From Acidobacteriota bacterium (GTDB taxonomy: Bacteria > Acidobacteriota > UBA6911), in the NCBI GenBank assembly GCA_016929335.1, contig JAFGIY010000082.1:62001-126000 (forward strand): a stretch of DNA of 64,000 nucleotides, given 5' to 3'. Below, piece by piece: positions 53,696-62,299 of this stretch. Numbering within the stretch: the first letter of the stretch is position 1; every line of letters begins with the position of its first letter. The notes under the pieces are model-generated. The model was not told the origin of the DNA. It searched no databases and worked only from the letters and a program-made list of their open reading frames with translations. Both the position numbers and the translations under genes were made by a program.

Positions 53696-53822
53696 CAGAG
53701 AGAAACAGGCGGACCCGGCCCAAAGCCCGGCGCTGTTTAAAGCGAGCATCCTCATACTCAAAGAGGTCTGTGCAAACAGAGGATCAGGCATAAATATCTC
53801 TTACACATGGGATTCATCGCGC

Positions 53823-53842
53823 GTCGCGGCTGAAGCCGCTGC
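53823..53842. repeat. REP-like hairpin, single degenerate copy
   Basis: GTCGCGGC-TGAA-GCCGCTGC, preceded by CACATGGGATTCATCGCGC. It lies 39 bp left of the larger MITE-like element, so it is a separate copy of the same arm in the 53696-54439 spacer. Confidence 0.75.
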
Positions 53843-53880
53843 CCCACGATGGCCATCCCGGGAGCGCCTGCGAGAACGCC

Positions 53881-54188
53881 GAGACTGTCTCAAAACTTAC
53901 TCACCAGGATAAAAATTGCGATGACAATGACACAATATGCGCAAGCGAAATTTTCCATGTGGGTCGCGGCTTCAGCCGCGACAATCCTATGTGTGAGAAA
54001 TAATTATGCCTGCCCTTCTATTTGCACGAACTTGTCGCGGCTGAAGCCGCGACCCACATGATTCACCGCATGCCTGCTTGAATCGGGACCTCGCTTCCAT
54101 TTGTTCTGCGGCTTTAAAGGCAGTCTCGATGTCTCGCCGGAGCTCCCGGCTCCAGCTTCCCCGGATAGGATAACTGTGAGACAGCCTC
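53881..54188. mobile_element. MITE-like element with terminal inverted repeats and two REP hairpins (308 bp)
   Basis: The left end GAGACTGTCTCAAAA (53881-53895) and the right end TGAGACAGCCTC (54177-54188) are imperfect terminal inverted repeats (GAGRCTGTCTCA). Inside are AAAATTGCGATGAC...ATGCGCAAGCGAAATTTTCC, the left hairpin (53963-53982), the AATCCTATGTGTGAGAAATAATTATGCCTGCCCTTCTATTTGC core, the right hairpin (54034-54053), and the tail ATTCACCGCATGCCTGCTTGAATCGGGACCTCGCTTC. It has no ORF. The 6538, 55616 and 60131 elements are internal or truncated relatives. A transposase that could act on it is not in the window. Confidence 0.7.
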
Positions 54189-54439
54189 TTCAGGCCGGAC
54201 TTACATGTGATATGGCAAATTACTGCTCTCAGGTGATAACATAATAACTTATCGTTCGGCACGCCGGATATATGCTGCGGACAACCGGTCAACCATCATC
54301 ATCCTGGCCGGTTCGGTAAATGATCAGGCAGCATTGCATGGACTGGCGGGGAGCATCATAGACCTGAGATTAGTTCTTTTATCTGTTGTGCGCGTGAAGG
54401 ACCAAGTAGAAAAGTTAACTATTTTAGGAGGATAACGAG

Positions 54440-55321
54440 ATGAAATATGCCAGGTATACCATTTTGTTCGGCATATTGGTGTCGACTCTTATCGCCGCGT
54501 GGGTGCTCGCAGTACCCCAGGCGGAGTGGAAGGTAGTTCTGCCCAAGACGAATGTCGGGGAGAAGTGGAGAATGGCCGCATTCAATGACGGGAGCTTTGG
54601 TTTCACGGGAGGAGCCGGAGACGTCGGCAAAGCACGCTACACCTCAGATGGCGCCAAAACCTGGGCCACGGCCGATAGCAGCGGAGGCTGACTGTACGCC
54701 TTTGACATCGTAGATGTCCAAACGATCTGGCAATGCGGCATGAAAAACCTCAGCGTGAGCACAGACGGCGGCAAAACGTGGAAAGCCGTCACAGGAAAAG
54801 CCGGCGGCATGGGCTGTATCCTGGCTTTTGCAGACGCCAAGACGGGATGGCTCGGCTCTGGCGCCAAATTCGAGATGACCACGGATGGCGGCGCTGCATG
54901 GAAAGAATTGGCTCTGCCCAAGGATGTGAGCAAGGTCGCCGCAATCTCACTTCGCACGCCGGCAGACGGGTATCTGGTAGATGCGAATGGCGTCCTGCAC
55001 ATCACCAAAGATGGAGGCAAAACCTGGGCTTCCCATTCATTGGGGCTTAACGCTCCGAGCATTCTGGGCTTCGGCAGCGGACCATTTATCAATGAGACTC
55101 CGCAGGCTGCTGTGCGTTTCCAGGATGCCAACCACGGTGTAGTCGTCCTGGGCCTCTCCGGCAAGACCGGGCTTATCGCCTTGCGCACCGCCGATGGCGG
55201 AAAGACCTGGAAAGAGGAGCTTCTGCCTGCCGAATTGGGTACTCCTTACCTGTCGCGCGACGGCAAATATTTGACAGTGAATCAATGGGGCAAGGGACTC
55301 ATGCTGCTCAAATACGAGTGA
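54440..55321 (+). pseudogene. BNR/Asp-box repeat protein interrupted by in-frame TGA
   Basis: A signal peptide (residues 5-25) and a first ~83-aa ORF end at TGA 54689-54691 after SSGG. The same frame continues for 210 codons (LYAFDIVDVQTIWQCG, then Asp-box units STDGGKTW, TTDGGAAW, ITKDGGKTW, RTADGGKTW) to 55321, so a single protein of ~293 aa is broken by one codon. In Asp-box propellers a Trp (TGG) at this position would be natural, so TGG to TGA is the simplest reading. A downstream GACATC-GTA-GATGTC stem was considered for selenocysteine and rejected. The protein would be a secreted propeller related to Ycf48/sialidase-like folds; function unknown. Confidence 0.75.
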
Positions 55322-55385
55322 GCTAGCCCGATCAGCCGTCAGCGATCAGGTTTTAGGCGAGCGCTGATTTCATTCATGCCATGAA

Positions 55386-55420
55386 AGGTAGCTTCTTCGC
55401 ACATTGTGGAGAAGCTACCT
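55386..55420. terminator. Hairpin after the BNR gene
   Basis: AGGTAGCTTCT (55386-55396) and AGAAGCTACCT (55410-55420) form a perfect 11-bp stem with a 13-nt loop, 65 bp past the BNR stop. It has no T-run, so factor-independent termination is not certain. The rest of the 55322-55813 spacer is a REP composite plus unassigned sequence. Confidence 0.4.
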
Positions 55421-55615
55421 GATGCTTTTGCATTTGAGCCCTGATAAGCTGCAGGACAACTCCTTTATCCAAACCGTGAGTGCGGGCTCCAGAGCTTATC
55501 GCGAAACTGGGAAACGGGCTTAACCTGCTTTATTCATGAGGCTTCTGCTGCGGCGGACATTCCGCAATCCACAAATCCGGACCGCCACGGGCACATAAAC
55601 AAAGGTTTCATGTGG

Positions 55616-55714
55616 GTCGCGGCTTCAGCCGCGACGCGCGATTAATCCTATGCGTGAGGAATATTTATGCCTTACCTTCTATTTTCATGGACGTGTCGCG
55701 GCTGAAGCCGTGAT
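55616..55714. repeat. Composite REP-like element, copy 3
   Basis: Left hairpin GTCGCGGC-TTCA-GCCGCGAC (55616-55635), a 59-bp core with CGCGATTAATCCTATGCGTGAGGAATATTTATGCC, and a right hairpin (55695-55714) with GTGATC in place of GCGACC. It is followed by ATTTGCCGTGTGCCTGCTTGAATCGGGACCTCGCTTC, the same tail as the 53881 element, so it probably derives from it. It lies about 100 bp beyond the patatin stop. Confidence 0.9.
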
Positions 55715-55813
55715 CCATATGATTTGCCGTGTGCCTGCTTGAATCGGGACCTCGCTTCAAGCTGTTCGGCAAGTTTTATGGCAAGCTCTGAAATCCGCAT
55801 TCAATCAGATATG

Positions 55814-58800
55814 CTAAGGCGCCAAGCCACGTGAAGATCCTGTCTTCATCGATAAAAGCTCGGCGGCGGCCGGCAGATTCGGCGTGCCCTGGAGAGAGCT
55901 GAGGGCCTCCATGGCAATATGATGTCCAAGCCAGCGGTAGCTTTCAAACTGATCTTCGCTGAAGAACTGATCCCCGGTTGTTTCGTGCGGGAAATCGGCA
56001 TGTGAGGCCTTGTACTGCTGAATGGACTCATCCTCGCTGCCGGTGAGGGAAGACTTCAGATAGATGAGCACGCCGCGGCTGCCATCGCAGTATTCGATTG
56101 TGCCTATTGCAAAGCTTCGTCTACTGGTGTTGTCCCGGTCCTTATCGGGATGAATGTCCGAGACATCGATTTTGACACGCGCGCCAAAATCGACATAGGC
56201 AATGCGGATGAGGTTTCCGAGACTGCCAAAAGCCAGCTTTTTATCGCATTCGGCATCGCAGGCGATAATGACGCGGCACCGCCGGCGGATGAGTTCGTAG
56301 AGAGCGAGATTTTCGAAATGGCCGCCGTCGGAAACATTGACGAAGCGCGAGTCTTCACCCGCGGAGCCGAAGAGCTCTTTGATGAGATACCAGAGGCTGA
56401 ATCCGGGAGACAGACCGCCGCCTGCGTTTTCCCTGGGATTTGCGAACCACCAGCCAAGACGTACATTAAACAATGTCATAAGAAAGGCTACAGAAGAACT
56501 AGTGTGATAGCCCATGTTCGGATTGGCGGCTGCGCCCGAAACGGCGATTGCCTGACCAAGGAGCGGAAGGCGGCCGGATGACATTTGGGGATCCAATTTC
56601 GCAAAAAGTATCTTATCGCTTTGAGGGCGCTGGCTGCCTATGTAATCCGGCGTAATGAAAAACGACGCACTATGACGGGTGTGGAGATCGAGCTCAGACG
56701 TGCTGCCGAGGTTGACGGCACAATTAATGATGGGATACGGTCCCGTGTATTGAAGCTCTCCCAGTTTTTCATCAGGCTTGAAGAGCTCGTGGACGGGAAA
56801 ATCGTCTTCAGTGTCGAACTGAGTAAATGGTTGAGGATCGCGATCATCTCCTCGGGAAGCGCCAAGGTAGCAGCGGACCAGGCGGTTCCTGTAGAAACAG
56901 TTCAGACTGAATATATTAATGTCGAAGCGCCAGGCGCAAATTGCCAGAATCGCAGCAACAGCCAGCGCAAGCCCCAGAATGGCTTCCGGGCTTTTCTCAA
57001 TGATTGAGAGTTCCGCCCAGAAATTGTCTCCGCAGTTCTGATCACAGACATTCAGTACCAGCAGCGCGTGAATGACATGGGCGATGAATATGAAAACGCC
57101 GGCAATGAAAACCGTTGGAGCAACCTTTGCAACGATGTCGAGGACGCGGCCGGAAATCGATGAGGATTTGTCTCCATTTGTCGATGAGCTGCAGCCGGCG
57201 AGGATTCCGCTTAAAGTAGTGACGGCCCATCCTCCGATGGCAGGCCACTTCAGGCTTTTAAGCGTAGGGATGACAAGCGGTCCCAAATACGCAGCGGATG
57301 CTGCAAGAAGCCATCCGAAGCCGTAGATGCCCAACCATGCACCCAGGCGGCCCCACCATTCGCGTTTGTTCTCGCGGGAGTTTTCTCCGAGGAAGCCGAT
57401 CTGCAGCACAACGGCAAATATAAAAGCGAACAGGATGAACGGAGGTCCAACCAGGAAAGCCTGCAAGTATTCCCGAGGACTGCCCGTACGGAAGTGATGA
57501 AAAAGCTTCATGATGCCGCAAAGCTCGGAATAAAGAAGTATGCTTGAAACAACAGTGGCTCCGATGGCGATGGAAACAGCGGAGACATCAAAACGGCGAA
57601 GCGCACTTATGGAAAGCAAGCCGATACAAATGATCATAAAGGCAAGCGGCAGGATCCAATGGTAAAGCGCGCCGATGAAAATGTCGGAATAATCGGCCCA
57701 AGCGGAAAACGGCTCCTTCCCGGACTGGCTCCAAAGCGTAGCAGCGATGAGGAAGGCGCTGAGCATCATTGGGATGACGATAAGGGACTGAGCACTGCTT
57801 TGGCCGTATCTCGGTATTCGCGGCCATTTGGACAGGCGCGGGATATTCAGAAGATTCAAAGCAACGCCGGCGACACCGAAACTAAGCAGGATATAAGGGA
57901 TCCAGATCGTGAAGCCGCCGGGCGACGTTGACCACCACGCATAGACAAAATGGGCAATGCGGGGAACCATCAGACAAAGAGATATAAAAAGCGTCACCAG
58001 GAGCTGCACAAGCAGCGTATTGCGGATCCAGATGGCAGCCATGCTCCATGTGTCGGCGCTGAGGAGGCCGACCTTGGGCGACAGGTAATTCGAGAAACGG
58101 CGAAGATGACGGATTGCGTTATTCCAGTCGGCTTCCCGCTTAATCCAGAACTGCTTCCGTTTGCAATTGGCGATAAGCCATGCGCCGATATATCCGCCGC
58201 CGGAAACGCTGGAAAGATAATCGAAGTGGCGGAGCAGATCCAGCTTGCGCAGAGCTTCAAGGACGCCGAGGTTGAAGGTAGCGCTGCGAATCCCCCCGCC
58301 CGAAAATGCCAGACCGCAAAGATCTTCGCTGTCTTCAGGCAGGAAGCGTTCGCGGCGGAGTTGCGCGATCCTGGACCGCTCCGTTCGGGAAACAGCATCC
58401 CACCGGACAAATGCATCCTGAGAATCGGCTGCGACGGGAGCCGCCTCATCCAGGGGAGTGCCCTGGATCCAGTTGCAGGCCCGCGCAAAAGCGCCTCGAA
58501 GGCGTCCATGGGCTAATTGCAGCGCCGCCTCAAGAGAATGTGTGCCGGGATGCTCTTTGCCGAATTGATAGTAAAGCTTGCCGAGCCTGACCTGTTCGTC
58601 CCGCCGGCTTCTATCGCGGACGCCAATCTCGGTCTTAATGAATCTACGGAGATTTTGATTGAGTTCGCTGGGATTTTCGGGAAATCCGGCGATGAGGCTT
58701 TCAATCCAGGGCTTGTCGATGTTGCGGACTTCACCCGATTGCCGGATCTCGGCTGAAAAAATGCGGCCGAGCCAGTAAACATCATAGACAGCAAAGCGGG

Positions 58801-59488
58801 CTTGCGTGGGGCCGTCGAGCTGCGCGTAAAATGCCGCTTTTCTGACAAACCAGGAGAGTCCTCCGTCGCGCAGACGGGCGAAACGCTTCTCGGCTTCCGA
58901 GCGCGAGGGAAGATAATCCGGCCACGGCCAATCTTCCCCTTCCAGCCATGCCCGAAAATAGGTTTGTTCGTCTGCATAGATGACGCGGTCGTCGAGCAGG
59001 CTGAGGAAATCTTCAGACGCTTTGCCGCTTTCGCGCAACTCTTGTTCGAGATCCAGGAATGCATCCAGATTCGCTGCAGCAGCAGGCAATGCCGGCGGCG
59101 CTTTGAGCGCCGGCAGCGGAAAATCTTTCAACTGAATCCGGGATAATAAAAAGCGGACGCCGAAGTAATCATAGTCGTCTATAAAGCTGGCGACGGCAGG
59201 GGAAGCGAGCAGAGATTGCCATTCCGGGCGTATTTGAGCCGTGGCTGTTTCAATGGTGATGGCCCCGACCTCAACAGCCAGCTCAAGCAGCGCAAGGAAG
59301 TCGAGGGCATTGTCGGTGCGATCGCGCAGTTGCGTCTCCGATCTGGTAAGTATGGGACCTTCCCAGTGAGGGCGGAGAAGACGACGGCGTTCCGCCTCCG
59401 AAAGCGGAGCCAGTTGTTTGAAAGCGCGGAGTGCCGCCTCGATATCAATGGCTTCGTAAAGACGGTTCAACACCTGTTTTTCATCCAT
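55814..59488 (-). CDS. Very large membrane patatin-like phospholipase
   Basis: 1224 aa. Residues ~1-385 are a soluble N-terminal region with no family that I recognise. At ~393 begins the patatin core: LAFSGGGIRSATFNLGVLEA (oxyanion hole) then YLSSVSGGGYIGAWL with the nucleophile Ser (SxSxG in place of GxSxG). The core is interrupted by about nine membrane segments (~480-860), and the catalytic dyad Asp is in VSDGGHFENLALYELI (~1050). It would cleave lipid acyl chains at or in the membrane. A transmembrane block inside a patatin domain is atypical; the usual family is ~300-400 aa. It is divergent from the next gene. Confidence 0.85.
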   Translation of the reverse strand: MDEKQVLNRLYEAIDIEAALRAFKQLAPLSEAERRRLLRPHWEGPILTRSETQLRDRTDNALDFLALLELAVEVGAITIETATAQIRPEWQSLLASPAVASFIDDYDYFGVRFLLSRIQLKDFPLPALKAPPALPAAAANLDAFLDLEQELRESGKASEDFLSLLDDRVIYADEQTYFRAWLEGEDWPWPDYLPSRSEAEKRFARLRDGGLSWFVRKAAFYAQLDGPTQARFAVYDVYWLGRIFSAEIRQSGEVRNIDKPWIESLIAGFPENPSELNQNLRRFIKTEIGVRDRSRRDEQVRLGKLYYQFGKEHPGTHSLEAALQLAHGRLRGAFARACNWIQGTPLDEAAPVAADSQDAFVRWDAVSRTERSRIAQLRRERFLPEDSEDLCGLAFSGGGIRSATFNLGVLEALRKLDLLRHFDYLSSVSGGGYIGAWLIANCKRKQFWIKREADWNNAIRHLRRFSNYLSPKVGLLSADTWSMAAIWIRNTLLVQLLVTLFISLCLMVPRIAHFVYAWWSTSPGGFTIWIPYILLSFGVAGVALNLLNIPRLSKWPRIPRYGQSSAQSLIVIPMMLSAFLIAATLWSQSGKEPFSAWADYSDIFIGALYHWILPLAFMIICIGLLSISALRRFDVSAVSIAIGATVVSSILLYSELCGIMKLFHHFRTGSPREYLQAFLVGPPFILFAFIFAVVLQIGFLGENSRENKREWWGRLGAWLGIYGFGWLLAASAAYLGPLVIPTLKSLKWPAIGGWAVTTLSGILAGCSSSTNGDKSSSISGRVLDIVAKVAPTVFIAGVFIFIAHVIHALLVLNVCDQNCGDNFWAELSIIEKSPEAILGLALAVAAILAICAWRFDINIFSLNCFYRNRLVRCYLGASRGDDRDPQPFTQFDTEDDFPVHELFKPDEKLGELQYTGPYPIINCAVNLGSTSELDLHTRHSASFFITPDYIGSQRPQSDKILFAKLDPQMSSGRLPLLGQAIAVSGAAANPNMGYHTSSSVAFLMTLFNVRLGWWFANPRENAGGGLSPGFSLWYLIKELFGSAGEDSRFVNVSDGGHFENLALYELIRRRCRVIIACDAECDKKLAFGSLGNLIRIAYVDFGARVKIDVSDIHPDKDRDNTSRRSFAIGTIEYCDGSRGVLIYLKSSLTGSEDESIQQYKASHADFPHETTGDQFFSEDQFESYRWLGHHIAMEALSSLQGTPNLPAAAELLSMKTGSSRGLAP

Positions 59489-59653
59489 GTCGAAGATTTC
59501 CCCTGTGAAATTATAATGACAATAATCTATGCAGAAGCCGGCTTCGAGTATATAACAGATCCCCTATTAAACGATAGCAGCAGGACAAACGAAGGCCATG
59601 AACTCAGCCATATCAAAGATCTCATTGTTCCCCTTTTTGCAGGGTTCAAAATA

Positions 59654-60082
59654 ATGCAGCTGAAAAATTTGTCTGCGCGCAAGCTGCTGATTTTTACATG
59701 CATCGCCTTTGCAGCAGTGGCAATTTATCTGGGCTGGATTTTTTATTCACGATGGAGAAGCAATCAGGAATTGATCCAGCGATTGAGGGCGCCTGTCGCG
59801 GCGCGCGATCGCGCTATCGCTGAGGCCTATGGAGGCGGCATGAAGATTATGTCCTTCTATGCCGTGCCTCAAACGATCCGCCGGGGTGAAACCGCTCAGC
59901 TCTGCTATGGCGTAGTCAACGCGGAAAGTGTTCGCATTGAACCGCCGCCCGTTGAGGATATTTGGCCGTCGCGCTCGCGCTGTGTTTCCATCGCGCCTCA
60001 AAAAGATGCCGTCTACAGGTTTATTGCCAGGGACTCGAAGGGAAAGACCAAAACCGCCGATCTGACCGTAACCGTGCGTTAG
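59654..60082 (+). CDS. Single-pass membrane protein with Ig-like domain, unknown function
   Basis: I start at ATG 59654 (MQLKNLSARKLLIF); the ORF-track start at 59216 would run antisense through the patatin 5' end. The 142-aa product has one transmembrane segment (LLIFTCIAFAAVAIYLGWIFY) and a C-terminal beta-rich domain (FYAVPQTIRRGETAQLCYGV, then VYRFIARDSKGKTKTADLTV), probably an Ig-like fold. No enzymatic motif. It lies 165 bp from the patatin start, in the opposite direction, and may share a regulatory region with it. Confidence 0.65.
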   Translation: MQLKNLSARKLLIFTCIAFAAVAIYLGWIFYSRWRSNQELIQRLRAPVAARDRAIAEAYGGGMKIMSFYAVPQTIRRGETAQLCYGVVNAESVRIEPPPVEDIWPSRSRCVSIAPQKDAVYRFIARDSKGKTKTADLTVTVR

Positions 60083-60130
60083 GCAGAATGAGAATCAGAT
60101 TGTTATATAGCATAGTGGGTCCGGCCTTCA

Positions 60131-60271
60131 GAGACTGCCTCAAAGCGTGGCAACCAGAATAAAAATCGGGGAGGCGATGACGCAATCTGCATAAGCAAAG
60201 ATTTCCATGTGTAAGAGATATTTATGCCTGATCTTTTGCTTGCAGCAACATGTCGCGGCTGAAGCCGCGAT
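60131..60271. repeat. Degenerate MITE/REP element, copy 4
   Basis: It starts with GAGACTGCCTCAAAG (60131-60145; compare 53881), then ACCAGAATAAAAATC and GATGACGCAATCTGCATAAGCAAAGATTTCCATGTG, but the left hairpin is missing (GTGTAAGAGATATTTATGCC follows at once). It ends with the right hairpin GTCGCGGC-TGAA-GCCGCGAT (60252-60271). A GCCGGAGCTCCCGGCT word further right (60378) also occurs near the right end of the 53881 element. It occupies most of the 60083-60412 spacer; no gene is visible there. Confidence 0.7.
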
Positions 60272-60412
60272 CCACATAAGAGGAATGGAAATCTTTCGGG
60301 AGCGTCGGCGTCCTTTTCTTTTAGGGAGAATTCCGCTTTGTTCTGCTAATATGCCTCGGCACATTGAGGGAACCGTTGCCGGAGCTCCCGGCTTGAAGTC
60401 TGGCATTGCCGT

Positions 60413-61699
60413 ATGAATAATCGACCTGCTGCTCTTTCAAATTCCTTTGAAAACAAGCCCCGCATCTTTTACGGATTCATCATCGCCGCTGCAGCCTTCT
60501 TCGTCCTGTTTGCCGCCTATGGCGTCCGATTTGCCTACGGCGTATTTTTCACGCCGATGGCAGGGGAATTGCACATGAACGCCGCAACCACATCTGCGGC
60601 CTATTCGATCTCCTTCTTTATGGAAGGCGTCTTTTCTCTGATATCCGGCGGATTGGCCGACAGGTACGGTCCGCGAATCGTCCTCTCTCTTTCCAGCATT
60701 CTTGTTGCTGCGGGTTATTGCCTGATGCCGCTTGTGCATTCTCCGTGGCAGCTGTATCTGTTTTACGGAATCATCCTGGGAATCGGGATGGGAGCCATGT
60801 TTGTGCCGCTGGTCTCCATGACGGCGCGGTGGTTCAATGCCCGCCGTAATCTGATGACCGGCATTGTTTCCAGCGGAGCGGGAGCCGGAATGATTGTAGT
60901 TCCTTCTTCCACGGCACATCTCATCGAAAGCTACGGCTGGAGATCCTCTTTCCTGATAATCGGCATTGTGGTGCCGGTAATCATTTTCATAGCAGCGCAG
61001 TTCATGCGGAGGGATCCGCAGTCGGCCGGAACTGTCCCTTACGGCACGGCCGGAAAGACACCGGCAAACGGATCGCCGGCGGAAGGACACAGCCTTCAAG
61101 CGGCGCTGCGAAGCTCCCAGTTCTGGGTCGTCTTTGTTATGGTCTTCTGGTTCAGCGTGATCTCGATGGCGTATAACGTCCATATTGTGCCCGATGCAAT
61201 CAGTGCCGGAATGCCCCCGACCTCGGCGGCGCAAATCCTGGCTTTGACCGGAGCCTTGATGCTTGCAGGCAGAATTCTGCTGGGAACAATAGCAGATAGA
61301 ACGGGGAACAAACCGATATTCCTGTTTTGTTTCATCCTGTCCACGATCGGATTTATTTTAATTTCCTTTGTACAAGCACACTGGGCTTTCTTTGCTCTGG
61401 CGGTGATGATCGGATTTTCGCAGGGAGGCGTCGGAAGCTCGCAATCGCCGTTGATCGCTTCGCTGTTCGGGCTCAGGTCGCATGGTTTGATCTTCGGTTT
61501 CCTGGGGCTCGGCAACACTTTTGGAGCCGCAGTGGGACCTCTGCTCACCGGATTCATGTACGATCTGACAGGCAGCTACAATCGGGCTTTATTAATGTGC
61601 GCCGCCGCCAGCCTGATCTCGCTTGCTTTGGCTTTCTTTATCAAGTCGGAGGAAGTGGAGTCCGGCATGAGCCTGGAAACACAACAAATCGAAGAGTAA
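60413..61699 (+). CDS. MFS transporter of the oxalate/formate (OFA) type
   Basis: The 428-aa product has 12 membrane helices and the OFA/monocarboxylate layout: YGFIIAAAAFFVLFAAYGVRFAYGVFFTPM at the N-terminus, GGLADRYGPRIV (MFS motif A), GIGMGAMFVPLVSMTARWF and, in the second half, GRILLGTIADRTGNK and GFSQGGVGSSQSPLIASLFG. The substrate is probably a monocarboxylate or dicarboxylate such as oxalate, but that is inference. It starts at ATG 60413 without a strong ribosome site. Confidence 0.85.
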   Translation: MNNRPAALSNSFENKPRIFYGFIIAAAAFFVLFAAYGVRFAYGVFFTPMAGELHMNAATTSAAYSISFFMEGVFSLISGGLADRYGPRIVLSLSSILVAAGYCLMPLVHSPWQLYLFYGIILGIGMGAMFVPLVSMTARWFNARRNLMTGIVSSGAGAGMIVVPSSTAHLIESYGWRSSFLIIGIVVPVIIFIAAQFMRRDPQSAGTVPYGTAGKTPANGSPAEGHSLQAALRSSQFWVVFVMVFWFSVISMAYNVHIVPDAISAGMPPTSAAQILALTGALMLAGRILLGTIADRTGNKPIFLFCFILSTIGFILISFVQAHWAFFALAVMIGFSQGGVGSSQSPLIASLFGLRSHGLIFGFLGLGNTFGAAVGPLLTGFMYDLTGSYNRALLMCAAASLISLALAFFIKSEEVESGMSLETQQIEE

Positions 61700-61759
61700 T
61701 CATTTATTACCGTCCCTCGATTGTGATTGCAGAGGTGCGAACATCCGGATGTGTGCGGC

Positions 61760-62299
61760 ATGAAATATTATCATTGGGCATCGGAACCGGTACGGCTGCG
61801 CAGGATGAGCTATCTGCAAAGCGGGCATCCGAAGCCGAATGGTCTCTGGTTTGACGTAGACGAGGATTGGAGGCGATGGTGCGAGGCCATGCAGTTCCGC
61901 CTTGAAAACCTGCGCTATCGGCACACGGTGACCATTCTCGACACTTCGCGCATACTTTACCTTCGAACAGCCAGGGAGATCGACGTGTTTACGCGGAGGT
62001 ACGGGCGAGATCTTTCCGGCGGCATCCGGCTCCTGCAGAGCGCCAAAGAGCTCGACGCATTTGCACGCCGGTATGGACGAAATCTCTTCAGCGAGATCCG
62101 ATCACAATTTTCCAGCTACATTATGTGGGGAGAGGTTGCAGAAAAGCACAGCGGCATCATCATTGTTCCGTATACACATTCAAGGCGCGATACCTACCTC
62201 TGGTATTACGGCTGGAACTGCGCCGGCGGATGCATCTGGGACACCGGCACAATCCGCTTGGGCCGGCCTTGCTTTCAAGGTTTGCCCCGGCCGATGTAG
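61760..62299 (+). CDS. Protein of unknown function with internal duplication
   Basis: I start at ATG 61760 (MKYYHWASEPVRLRRM), giving 179 aa; the ORF-track start at 61727 lacks support. A family is not assigned with confidence, although GLWFDVDEDWRRWCEAM and WYYGWNCAGGCIWDTG resemble recurring hypothetical proteins I have seen. Two adjacent segments are near copies: AREIDVFTRRYGRDLSGGIR and AKELDAFARRYGRNLFSEIR, a ~27-residue tandem duplication inside the frame. It has no signal peptide. Its 3' end overlaps the convergent LIC_10091-like gene by 25 bp. An ADP-ribosyl-type fold is possible but unproven. Confidence 0.6.
   Translation: MKYYHWASEPVRLRRMSYLQSGHPKPNGLWFDVDEDWRRWCEAMQFRLENLRYRHTVTILDTSRILYLRTAREIDVFTRRYGRDLSGGIRLLQSAKELDAFARRYGRNLFSEIRSQFSSYIMWGEVAEKHSGIIIVPYTHSRRDTYLWYYGWNCAGGCIWDTGTIRLGRPCFQGLPRPM

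Noticed and set aside
54689-54730. Possible selenocysteine site: TGA followed by a GACATC-GTA-GATGTC stem
   Set aside because: The stem begins 12 nt after TGA and has a 3-nt loop without the expected bulged U or GU-rich apical loop. The protein family has no reason to use Sec, and a Trp-to-stop change explains it more simply.
59216-59653. Long 5' extension of the Ig-like membrane protein (ORF 59216-60082)
   Set aside because: It is antisense to the patatin start. The transmembrane segment and clear coding begin at ATG 59654.
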